Shown in pieces: positions 53,261-61,086 of a DNA stretch of 64,000 nt; position 1 is the stretch's first letter; every line of letters starts with the position of its first letter. Below the pieces are notes generated by a model that saw only the letters and a list, made by a program, of their open reading frames with translations, was not told the origin of the DNA and searched no databases. A program made the translations under genes and the position numbers. The DNA is from Terriglobus albidus (GTDB taxonomy: Bacteria; Acidobacteriota; Terriglobia; Terriglobales; Acidobacteriaceae), in NCBI RefSeq assembly GCF_025685425.1, contig NZ_JAGTAS010000056.1, positions 368,939-432,938 on the forward strand, written 5' to 3'.

Positions 53261-56200
53261 GTGATCGAACCTCCAGTGACAAATCGTTCAGCGTTCGTAT
53301 CCGGGTAGCTTTGACGTGAATCACGCCGTCCTGATTTTGGAGCAGACCTTCAACGAAAACAAATTTGCTTCTTGTGACGATAAGACGTTCTCTCTCGAAG
53401 AGGTCAGGTGTCACAATCACATTGGAAATACCTGTCTCATCTTCCATCGACAAAAAGACGAATCCATGTGCTGTGCCGGGGCGTTGACGCGCAATAACAC
53501 AACCTGCAGCCTTTACGAAATCTCCGTGGTGGTAGTGCCTGAGTTCTTCCGCGGAAAGAATGTTGCGACGATGAAGTTCCTGCCGCCGGTAAGCCATTGG
53601 ATGCTGACCGACCGTAAGGCCGGTGCCCGCATAATCCGCCATCAGCCTCTCTTCTGTCGTCATCCTGTTCAGCGGGGAGGAAGGATCTTCCTCGCGCAAC
53701 GCAGATACCTGTGAAAACAGTGGACCTTCCGGCCGTCCTGCGCGTTCTACCTGCCAAAGAGCATCGCGTCTATGCTGCACCCCGTCAAGAACGTTCAAAG
53801 CCCCCACGCTTGAAAGGAGGGTCAGTTCTTTCCGATTGATCATTCCAACTCGTGCTATAAGGTCATCGACAGAATGAAATAAGCCTCGTTCCGTTCTCTC
53901 CATGACGAGCGTTTCGGCGGTCTGTTTTCTGAATCCCTTGGCATAGCCGAGTCCCAGGCGCAACGACAGTATCCCATCCTCTTCATGTTCAATGGTGCAG
54001 GCCCATTGTGATCGTTGAACGTCAATGGGTTTAACGCGTAGCCCGTGCCGTTGTGCATCCTTTACAAGGACAGCAGGCATGTAAAAGCCCATCGGCTGGC
54101 AATTGAGAATGGCGCAGGTAAACGCGGCCAGGTATTTAACCTTGAAATAAGCGGATGCGTAGGCGATCAGAGCGAAGCTGGCTGCATGGGATTCGGGAAA
54201 TCCATATAAGGCGAACGAGCTGATGTGCTGAACGATATCGTCCTGTGTCTTTGCGTCGATGCCGTTAGCGGTCATGCCTGAACGTAACCTTCCTTCGAGA
54301 TTCTTCATGCGCTCCCATGACCGGCGCATCCCGACAGCACGGCGTAACTCCTCGGCCTCAGCTCCCGTGAAGTTGGCGACCACCATCGCCATGCGCAGAA
54401 GTTGTTCCTGAAAGAGTGGAACCCCCAGTGTGCGCTTAAGTGTGGACTCCAGCGACGGATGCGGATAAGTAACTTCCTCTTGCTTCTGCCGCCTCCGCAT
54501 ATACGGATGCATCATCTTTCCGACGATCGGTCCGGGACGAATGATTGCGACCTGTACAACAAGGTCATAGAACTTCTCCGGGTTGTTGCGCGGGAGCGAT
54601 GCCATCTGTGCACGGCTCTCTATCTGAAACATGCCTACTGTGTCTGCGCGCCGCAGCGTGCGATAGACTTCATCGTCTTCTGGAAGTTGTGCCAGGTCTA
54701 CCTGCTCTCCATAGTGTTCTGGAATCAGTTCCAGACAGTCTTTCAAAACGGCCATCATGCCCAGCCCGAGTAGGTCTACCTTGATGATGCCAAGCTCGGC
54801 GCAGTCTTCCTTATCCCATTGCACAACGGTCCGGCCAGGCATTGAGGCTCGCTCCAGCGGAACAATATGGTCCAGTTGTCCCTGGCAAATCACCATCCCA
54901 CCCGAGTGTTGTCCAAGGTGACGCGGCAAGTCCTGAATGCGCATACAGAGTTCCAGATATTTTGCGATGCGAGGATGGCGAAGATCGAACCCTGCATTCC
55001 GGAAGGAATGCGCCATCGTGTCCGTCGGCCCCTTCCACTCAAAGTTCGCCACAATAGAAGAGAGCCGTTGCAAGGACTCCGCATCGAATCCCAACGCCTT
55101 TCCGACCTCACGCGTTGCGGATTTACCGCGATAAGTGATGACATTCGCTGTCATGGCGGCGCCAAGCTCGCCATATTGGTGGTAGATGTATTGAATTGCC
55201 TGTTCGCGCTTTTCCTCTGATGGCAGGTCCAGATCGATGTCCGGCCACTCACCACGGCTTTCCGAGAGAAACCGCTCAAAAAGCAGATCCATGCCAACTG
55301 GGTCGATGGCCGTTATTTCAAGGGCATAGCAGACGGCAGAGTTTGCCGCACTGCCACGTCCCTGGATCAAAATATCGTTCTTTTTGCAGAACCGAATGAT
55401 GTCCCAGACAATGAGGAAGTAGCCGGCGAAACCCAGCTTCGCAATGAGCTTTAATTCATGATCAACTTGCTTCTTCGCCCGCTCCAGCAGCTCTTTATTG
55501 CGCTTTGGCCCATAGCGGCAGGTCACGCCTTCATCGACCCGCTTGCGAAGAAAGCTGTCCATCGTCTCACCCTCAGGGACCGGATAACGAGGGAACTCAT
55601 AGCCGAGATCTGAAAGCTGGAACGTCAGACGGGAGGACAGCTCAAGCGTGTTTTCAACCGCACCGGGGATATCGCGAAACAGCGCCGACATCTGCTTCGC
55701 ATCGCGAATATAACGTTGATTGTTGATGGAGAGCAGGCGTCCTGCCCTGTCCAGCTCCGTATGATTGCGAATCGCGGTAAATAGATCCAGGATCTCGCGA
55801 TCCTGCCTGGTTGCGTACCGTACGCCATTCGTCGCGAGAATAGGAAGCTTCAGCGAGTGCGCAATGCGGATGGCGGCCTGGTTACGCCACTCTTCCTCGC
55901 GTTCACAATGGCGCTGCAGCTCAACATAAACATTGCTTTGTCCGAAGAGATGAACCAGTCTTTCGACAAGATCCCGGCCGGCCTCTTCTCCTCCTCGCTG
56001 TAAGGCTGAAGCCAGCGGCCCTTCATCGCCGCCTGTAAGACAGATAAGACCTGCGGCATGCTCTTCCAAATCGGATAGTGTAGCCGTGCCTTCCTGTTTC
56101 TTCTTCTCACGCATTTTGAACCGCGTAATGAGCTGGCAGAGATTTTGATAACCCTGACGTGTCTCGCACAGCAAAGGCAGCCGAGCCGGTTCCGAACGAT

Positions 56201-56462
56201 GTTGATGTGGCAGCCAGGTTGGAGGTGCGAGCCGTTGTCCGAAAGCGGCCGATGAGACCTCAGCTCCGACATGTGCATGGATATGATTCTCGCCTGCAAT
56301 CTTGTGAAAGCGCGCCGATCCATAGAATCCGTTTCGATCGAGCAATGCCATTGCCGGCATATCGACTTCGAAGGCGCGCTTCGCTATTGTCTCCGGCAAA
56401 GATCCGCCTTCGAGAAAGGAAAAGGCACTTGCAGCATGGAGTTCCACATAACCGCTAGTCAT
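53247..56462 (-). CDS. dnaE2: Error-prone DNA polymerase (DnaE2 / ImuC)
   Basis: A 1071-aa C-family polymerase for SOS mutagenesis and translesion synthesis. An N-terminal PHP domain opens with YVELHAASAFSFLEGGS. The polymerase core shows IQGRGSAANSAVCYAL and the catalytic PDIDLDLPSE, and an OB-fold near the C-terminus shows GFVFLSMEDETG. The length and the layout with imuA and imuB separate it from replicative DnaE. Its start overlaps the imuB end by 8 bp. Confidence 0.95.
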   Translation of the reverse strand: MTSGYVELHAASAFSFLEGGSLPETIAKRAFEVDMPAMALLDRNGFYGSARFHKIAGENHIHAHVGAEVSSAAFGQRLAPPTWLPHQHRSEPARLPLLCETRQGYQNLCQLITRFKMREKKKQEGTATLSDLEEHAAGLICLTGGDEGPLASALQRGGEEAGRDLVERLVHLFGQSNVYVELQRHCEREEEWRNQAAIRIAHSLKLPILATNGVRYATRQDREILDLFTAIRNHTELDRAGRLLSINNQRYIRDAKQMSALFRDIPGAVENTLELSSRLTFQLSDLGYEFPRYPVPEGETMDSFLRKRVDEGVTCRYGPKRNKELLERAKKQVDHELKLIAKLGFAGYFLIVWDIIRFCKKNDILIQGRGSAANSAVCYALEITAIDPVGMDLLFERFLSESRGEWPDIDLDLPSEEKREQAIQYIYHQYGELGAAMTANVITYRGKSATREVGKALGFDAESLQRLSSIVANFEWKGPTDTMAHSFRNAGFDLRHPRIAKYLELCMRIQDLPRHLGQHSGGMVICQGQLDHIVPLERASMPGRTVVQWDKEDCAELGIIKVDLLGLGMMAVLKDCLELIPEHYGEQVDLAQLPEDDEVYRTLRRADTVGMFQIESRAQMASLPRNNPEKFYDLVVQVAIIRPGPIVGKMMHPYMRRRQKQEEVTYPHPSLESTLKRTLGVPLFQEQLLRMAMVVANFTGAEAEELRRAVGMRRSWERMKNLEGRLRSGMTANGIDAKTQDDIVQHISSFALYGFPESHAASFALIAYASAYFKVKYLAAFTCAILNCQPMGFYMPAVLVKDAQRHGLRVKPIDVQRSQWACTIEHEEDGILSLRLGLGYAKGFRKQTAETLVMERTERGLFHSVDDLIARVGMINRKELTLLSSVGALNVLDGVQHRRDALWQVERAGRPEGPLFSQVSALREEDPSSPLNRMTTEERLMADYAGTGLTVGQHPMAYRRQELHRRNILSAEELRHYHHGDFVKAAGCVIARQRPGTAHGFVFLSMEDETGISNVIVTPDLFERERLIVTRSKFVFVEGLLQNQDGVIHVKATRIRTLNDLSLEVRSHDFH

Positions 56463-57966
56463 AAAGCCCTACAAGAAGCCAGGATTTTTGGACAAAATCC
56501 TGATGCACGCATCCATACAATGTCGTTTCGTCATCGCCTTGTGCAATCAGATCCCATTGCTCCTGTCCCCAGATCCGTTCATTCCACCATTCGCCGCCCG
56601 CAAGCCACGGTCCATAGGCATGCCGAACCGTATAGCGATGTCCGCGAAAGAAAAAGCCTGATGGTCTGCCGCAATCGAGTGTGATGCTGAGCCGTTCCGG
56701 CGGGCATACGCGCCGAAGGCAACCATATGCGGTGCGGGAAACCTTTGTGGTCGAACTGCCTGAAGGAACAGCAAATGGCTCCATATGGAAACCAGGAGAA
56801 GTATGTGTGTCATCGAGTACAGCACGGCCTACGTTGTCGTCACCGACCAGCGCCGCAATGCGCGCGAGCGTGACATCCAGCCGGCCTGACTCAGGAAGCT
56901 GTGGAGAGAACAATCCGAGTTGAACTTTGCTGGTAACTCCCGGTTCGGCGTGAAGACAGACCTTTGAGATGGGAGCACCTGCGGGGTGAGCTTCAAGATC
57001 GAGATGAAGCAGCTTCAACCACAGATGTCTATCGTTGGTAGGAACGCGAGGAGAGACAGTGCGGCAGTGTGTTCCTCCCCCGTCCAGATGGAGTTCGACC
57101 GTTACCGCTGCGAGTGCATAGACACGCATGGCCGCGCGGACGATGAGCTGTTCCAGCATAACGGCAACGCCAAAAAGCAGAGATTCGAGATTGTCGAGCG
57201 GATAGTCCAGCTCCGCTGTTTCTTCAAGTACAAACGGAACATCGATAGGCTGGAAGAGATGAGGCATGGTTCCGGTAGCCATCTGCTGCAGGCGTTTGCC
57301 ATCCTGTCCCAAACGGGCAATGAGGTCTGTCCGCGGCAGCGCCGCCAACATGCCAAGGGTACGGATACCCCACCGAGACAGTGTCTCAGCATGTGCTTCC
57401 GAGATGGCTAAAACCGATAAGGACAGGGGAGCCAATGCCATTGATTCTGCGCCGGATGGGACAACGACAATCGCTGTTCTGGCAGGGAGCCCCTTCGCGA
57501 GCAGAATGCTCGCATGGAAGTTTCCGCTTACCGCAACCTGGGCGGAGAGACCAAGCAATGCCACTCGCTGTCGCAGAGTCTTCGCAAGAACTTCAGGAGG
57601 GCCAAAAAGTGCTTCGGTCCCGGTGATATCCAGGCAGCAGAGAAAGACATTCTCCTCTTCCTGTAGTTCAACGCGCGGAGAATGGGCTCCAGCACACTCC
57701 AGAAGCGCGGTCTTCGCCGCCGCTTCGACAGATCTGGAGCGGGGCAGAATGGTGATGCTTCCGAAGGTATCCACTTCGACCTTCGTCATTCCACGTTGCA
57801 CGCCCAATAACCGGGCCCTGGTATTTAACGAGCACACCGTTTCAGCCGGTGGCTCGCCATCCAGAATCACGCATGGCTTCTCGCGCAGCTCAGGCCGCAG
57901 GCGTAGCAGCGCCTGCGCAGGGAACTCTCTTACCAGGAGACAGGCATACAACTCACCGGAGTTCAT
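56455..57966 (-). CDS. imuB: ImuB, Y-family polymerase-like mutasome protein
   Basis: A 503-aa protein of the DinB/Y family that lacks catalytic residues. The usual N-terminal DxD region reads ACLLVREFPAQALLR, and the SIDE motif is replaced (FLCCLDITGTEALFG). Inactive ImuB serves as an adaptor, and a clamp-binding-like motif QLGLF is found at about residues 349-353, as expected for docking to the beta clamp. ATG 57966 overlaps the imuA stop (ATGA). It recruits DnaE2 at lesions. Confidence 0.92.
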   Translation of the reverse strand: MNSGELYACLLVREFPAQALLRLRPELREKPCVILDGEPPAETVCSLNTRARLLGVQRGMTKVEVDTFGSITILPRSRSVEAAAKTALLECAGAHSPRVELQEEENVFLCCLDITGTEALFGPPEVLAKTLRQRVALLGLSAQVAVSGNFHASILLAKGLPARTAIVVVPSGAESMALAPLSLSVLAISEAHAETLSRWGIRTLGMLAALPRTDLIARLGQDGKRLQQMATGTMPHLFQPIDVPFVLEETAELDYPLDNLESLLFGVAVMLEQLIVRAAMRVYALAAVTVELHLDGGGTHCRTVSPRVPTNDRHLWLKLLHLDLEAHPAGAPISKVCLHAEPGVTSKVQLGLFSPQLPESGRLDVTLARIAALVGDDNVGRAVLDDTHTSPGFHMEPFAVPSGSSTTKVSRTAYGCLRRVCPPERLSITLDCGRPSGFFFRGHRYTVRHAYGPWLAGGEWWNERIWGQEQWDLIAQGDDETTLYGCVHQDFVQKSWLLVGLYD

Positions 57967-58988
57967 TGTGCACCTGCCCATGGAGTGCGGCTCTGCCAGG
58001 AAGCAGTGCGGGCCGCTTGCGGAGGTTTGCGCATTGACACGACATTGCTTGCCGCTTGCAGGAAGCGTTGACGCACGATCTCGATGCGCGGCCGCATCCC
58101 ACTGAAGACCGTGTGGGCTTCAAGAATCGGTTCGGCTTCCAGTAGACGTAGTTGCAGTTCCGAGCCACTCTTCGCGCAGGGATACTGAGTCAAAAGCAGA
58201 ATGCAGGCTTGCGTCTTTTCCGCAGCTACACGATAGCGATGCCACGTCGATAGCTCAATGCGCGCCACGTATTGCGGCGCGATACCTGCAAGATCAAGAA
58301 CAATGGCGCTGAAACCTCCAGTCTGCAAGAGCAGATCTGTGGTGCGAAGAGCGCGCTCAATTGCGTCGTAGTGCCTCGCGCGGCGCTTTCTGCGCGTGAA
58401 GGGAATTGAAGGGATAGATTCGCCTGAAGCCAGGCGATTTCTCTTTGTCGCAGATGGCTCAACAGGTTTGGGCAATGGAGTCTCTCCTGTGAAAAGTCCG
58501 GCCATTGCTTCGGAGAGCCCGCGGATCTCCGTTCTGGGATGAGGACCGAATCCACCGCCATGCAGCCCCTTTTTTGGAGAGCCAGGGATGAAGTACTTCT
58601 GAGGCAACGTTACTGCCTTTGTGGTCTTCGTTGAGGCCTCTGCAACATCAGCACAACGGATCCACAGCAAGCGGTCTAAGTCCACTCCGATGGCAGCAGC
58701 AGAGGCAGGATCGAAGGCATTGGCCGAGTCGACCCAGGCGCACACCTTGTTTGCCTCGGTCACTTGCGCCAGGAATGAGAGAGCCACTGAAGTTCGTCCG
58801 GTACATTCAGCGCCGACCAACTCCGTTAAAGCGCCCAGGGGAAGCCCTCCTCCTGACAACTCATCCAACTCAGCCAGGCCCGTGGGTATCTGCGGCCGGA
58901 TAAGCCTGGGAGCCGGCGTCAAAGCTGAGGGAATCTTCCGTGCAAGAGCTGACTCAACCTGCAGTCGAATTGTGGAGGCGAGCGGCAT
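57963..58988 (-). CDS. imuA: ImuA, RecA-like mutasome protein
   Basis: A 341-aa protein with a RecA-fold N-terminal half. IPTGLAELDELSGGGLPLGALTELVG precedes the degenerate P-loop GAECTGRTSVAL, which lacks the usual lysine, and CAWVDSANAFDP corresponds to the RecA Walker-B-like region. A basic spacer (KRNRLASGESIPSIPFTRRK) interrupts the fold. It is the first gene of the imuA-imuB-dnaE2 cassette. ATG 58988 is chosen; an in-frame TTG lies 14 codons upstream. No clear LexA box of a known type was found upstream. Confidence 0.9.
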   Translation of the reverse strand: MPLASTIRLQVESALARKIPSALTPAPRLIRPQIPTGLAELDELSGGGLPLGALTELVGAECTGRTSVALSFLAQVTEANKVCAWVDSANAFDPASAAAIGVDLDRLLWIRCADVAEASTKTTKAVTLPQKYFIPGSPKKGLHGGGFGPHPRTEIRGLSEAMAGLFTGETPLPKPVEPSATKRNRLASGESIPSIPFTRRKRRARHYDAIERALRTTDLLLQTGGFSAIVLDLAGIAPQYVARIELSTWHRYRVAAEKTQACILLLTQYPCAKSGSELQLRLLEAEPILEAHTVFSGMRPRIEIVRQRFLQAASNVVSMRKPPQAARTASWQSRTPWAGAQ

Positions 58989-59209
58989 ATTCTTCGCCTT
59001 ATATTCGCCCTTTCCGGCTGTGGAAGGCAAGTCAATTAAATTCGAGAATATGCTCGGTGATTGCTATCTATCTCAAAGTAAATAAGATACTTAGCAGAAT
59101 GAGACGGGCGTTTGCTAGGTTCGGTACCCGACCCTTACGGCCGGCTATTTCGAAGGTTCCATTGACAGGTGAATACCTGATATCTGGATGTCGATATCCT
59201 GGGTGCCTG

Positions 59210-59306
59210 GATGCCCCATATCTGACGGTATCATCGCCAGATGTGGGAGTAGATACTACACTACATTCCTGCAAAACCCACATCTCGGCCATGCCGAGAT
59301 ATGGGG
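59210..59306. repeat. Paired hairpins in a gene-poor stretch
   Basis: The 490 bp from imuA to the alkyltransferase-like gene hold no gene that I can support. CCCCATATCTG/CCAGATGTGGG lies at 59214-59247. ATCTCGGC-cat-GCCGAGAT lies at 59282-59300, within CCCACATCTC...ATATGGGG. The segment GCCGAGATATGGGGCACC recurs, inverted and nearly identical, at 61024-61040. Confidence 0.5.
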
Positions 59307-59480
59307 CACCAATCCGGACCACACAACCCGAATGAATGTGCGTGCTGATAGGAAAGCAATTCGGAGATCGACGACAACAAGACTCTCTGGCATCGATCAG
59401 CTCTCGGTGCAGCAGACTAAGAAGAGATTGCTGCGGGACGCATCGCGTCCGGAAGAGCAGCGCGACCGCGCGTTTGGCTG

Positions 59481-59768
59481 ATGATTCTCTCTATTCCTCC
59501 TGGCAAGGTCAGCACGTATGGCAGAGTCGCCGCGGCGGCCGGCTATCCACGTTACCATCGTGCCGTGGCGCGGCTTCTACGGACGGATCCGCCAGATAAT
59601 CTGCCGTGGCACCGTGTGCTTGGCGCCGAAGGCGCGATCAAGCTGCATGGAGATGCCGCAAGGGAGCAGCGCTCACGCCTCAAACTGGAAGGCGTCCGCT
59701 TTATTGGCGAGAAGGTGGATATGGAACGGCATGAGCACACCTTTAGACCCTGGGAGGTCTACGAGTGA
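59481..59768 (+). CDS. Alkyltransferase-like protein (MGMT DNA-binding domain without active Cys)
   Basis: A 95-aa protein matching the DNA-binding half of O6-methylguanine methyltransferase. It contains IPPGKVSTYGRVAAAAGYPRYHRAVARLLR, and PWHRV in place of the catalytic PCHRV, so it is an ATL-type protein that flags O6-alkylguanine for excision repair. The first residues of the domain (normally F-x-x-RVW) are missing from ATG 59481. The same frame upstream reads RVWL but has no start back to a stop, while the +1 frame upstream (...EEQRDRAFG) ends in a TGA overlapping the ATG. Confidence 0.8.
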   Translation: MILSIPPGKVSTYGRVAAAAGYPRYHRAVARLLRTDPPDNLPWHRVLGAEGAIKLHGDAAREQRSRLKLEGVRFIGEKVDMERHEHTFRPWEVYE

Positions 59769-59874
59769 GTCTGTCTAATCCCTCTGCAAGACCCCGTCGC
59801 GGTAACATCCCGTGATAAGGCGGGTGGATTCGATCCTCCACACCGCCTCAATCGTGTCTCGTCATGTTGACGTT

Positions 59875-60282
59875 CTAGGCCTTCGTCAGATTTTCGAAGC
59901 CCTCTGCTGCTTTCCGAACATCCTCGGGGAAATCGTTGATCTCTTGAATCTGACGGACCTCGATGATCTCGTTGTCTGACATCGGTGCGCGTTTTGCCCA
60001 TTCAATGGCTTCTTCCCGCGAGCGCACCTGAATGATCCAATAGCCTCCAACGACCTCTTTCGCCTCGGCGAACGGCCCATCTGTAACCGTAGCTTTGCCG
60101 TCGGTGTAAGAAATACGTGCACCGGTCGAAGGGGGTAGAAGCCCATCGAGAGCAAGCAGTACGCCGGCCCTCTGCAAACTCCTGTTGTACTCCATCATCT
60201 TGGCCACTGCTTCGGCGCTTGGGACCGCGTCTGAAGCTGCATTTTGATAGCCCTTGGGGATCACGATCATCATGAAACGCAT
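59875..60282 (-). CDS. YciI-related (DGPF) domain protein
   Basis: A 135-aa ferredoxin-like-fold protein of the YCII/DGPF family. It starts MRFMMIVIPKGY and carries the signature DGPFAEAKEVVGGYWIIQV with a conserved Asp. Many such proteins are encoded next to ECF sigma factors, but none is next to this one. GGAGAAG precedes the ATG. The biochemical role is unknown. Confidence 0.88.
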   Translation of the reverse strand: MRFMMIVIPKGYQNAASDAVPSAEAVAKMMEYNRSLQRAGVLLALDGLLPPSTGARISYTDGKATVTDGPFAEAKEVVGGYWIIQVRSREEAIEWAKRAPMSDNEIIEVRQIQEINDFPEDVRKAAEGFENLTKA

Positions 60283-60561
60283 TTGCTCTTCTCCTGTGAT
60301 TGATTTCAGCCAAATTGGCCGTTCTATCTAAACGTCGAATGGGAGGTGCCGATTTCTACCATGCAACAATAAAATCCTGGTTCTTTTGTCCGGTGCCTGG
60401 CAGATCACGTTCGACAATCTGCGGCAAACTACAGATCGGTCCCATTTTGGGCCGGGGACTAAAGTCTGATGGCCGGGCCTTGCTGTTGGCAGCACCGATT
60501 CAGGCTACGGTTTAAAGACCGGCTAACAACTGTTGTAATTGCCTTGGTTAGGAATCTTCAG

Positions 60562-60876
60562 ATGGGTAAGCCCGCATCTTCCCCCCGTACGTCGTCAAGA
60601 CCCCCGCTCGTAGTGGATTACGCTGTCAATGGCGTTGTCACCATCGCAGCAAAGATATTCGCATCGCTGTTCATGTCCCTGTTCTTCGTCATGCGGCTTT
60701 CTGCTCGGTTGCCAGGAGAGAAGCCTGAGTCTGCGAAGACTAATAAGGGTTCTGACGTCGTCTGCATTTTGCAAGAGCGTTTTCCCGGCTGGGCTGTTTA
60801 CCAGTCAAAAGAAACGTTCCAGTCATCGAGGCACACCGAAAAGCGTACCGCTGCCGGTAGAGGATTTTTCTTGTAG
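60562..60876 (+). CDS. Possible small membrane protein (weak)
   Basis: An open frame of 104 aa from ATG 60562 with one hydrophobic stretch (VNGVVTIAAKIFASLFMSLF). Its last residues come from repeat copy G. There is no clear ribosome-binding site and no recognised family. The 800 bp between the YciI gene and the large protein at 61087 hold nothing firmer than this. Confidence 0.2.
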   Translation: MGKPASSPRTSSRPPLVVDYAVNGVVTIAAKIFASLFMSLFFVMRLSARLPGEKPESAKTNKGSDVVCILQERFPGWAVYQSKETFQSSRHTEKRTAAGRGFFL

Positions 60877-60971
60877 GTGTATGTCGGGCTTCCGCATCTA
60901 TGGGCGTTTTCCGCAATGAAAACACCGCTGCACGTCCCCTTCCGGGATACCAGCAACAGGGAAAATGCTCT
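60859..60971 (+). repeat. 113-bp palindromic repeat, copy G
   Basis: Diverged left arm (AGAGGATTTTTCTTGT) and intact right arm (ACAGGGAAAATGCTCT). The internal stem is mutated on one side (GGCGTTTTC against GAAAACACC). Confidence 0.88.
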
Positions 60972-61023
60972 AATGCAAAGCTTTTCAGATAGAGATCCGC
61001 ACCCGTACGGGTGCCACGGGCGG

Positions 61024-61053
61024 GTGTCCCATATCTCGGCTTAGCCGAGATGG
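61024..61053. repeat. Hairpin shared with the 59.3-kb region
   Basis: GGTGTCCCATATCTCGGC is followed by tta and GCCGAGATGG. It matches, with one change, the reverse complement of the segment ending at 59309. It lies 34 bp after the stop of the gene at 61087 on the minus strand and may act as its terminator. Confidence 0.5.
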
Positions 61054-61086
61054 TTTGCAGGATCTTTTAGGAATACCTGCCGAACT

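Noticed and set aside
59031-59130. LexA/SOS box upstream of imuA
   Set aside because: No GAAC-N4-GTTC or CTG-N10-CAG type site was found; ATTCGAGAAT at about 59038 is too short and has no known link to LexA in this phylum.
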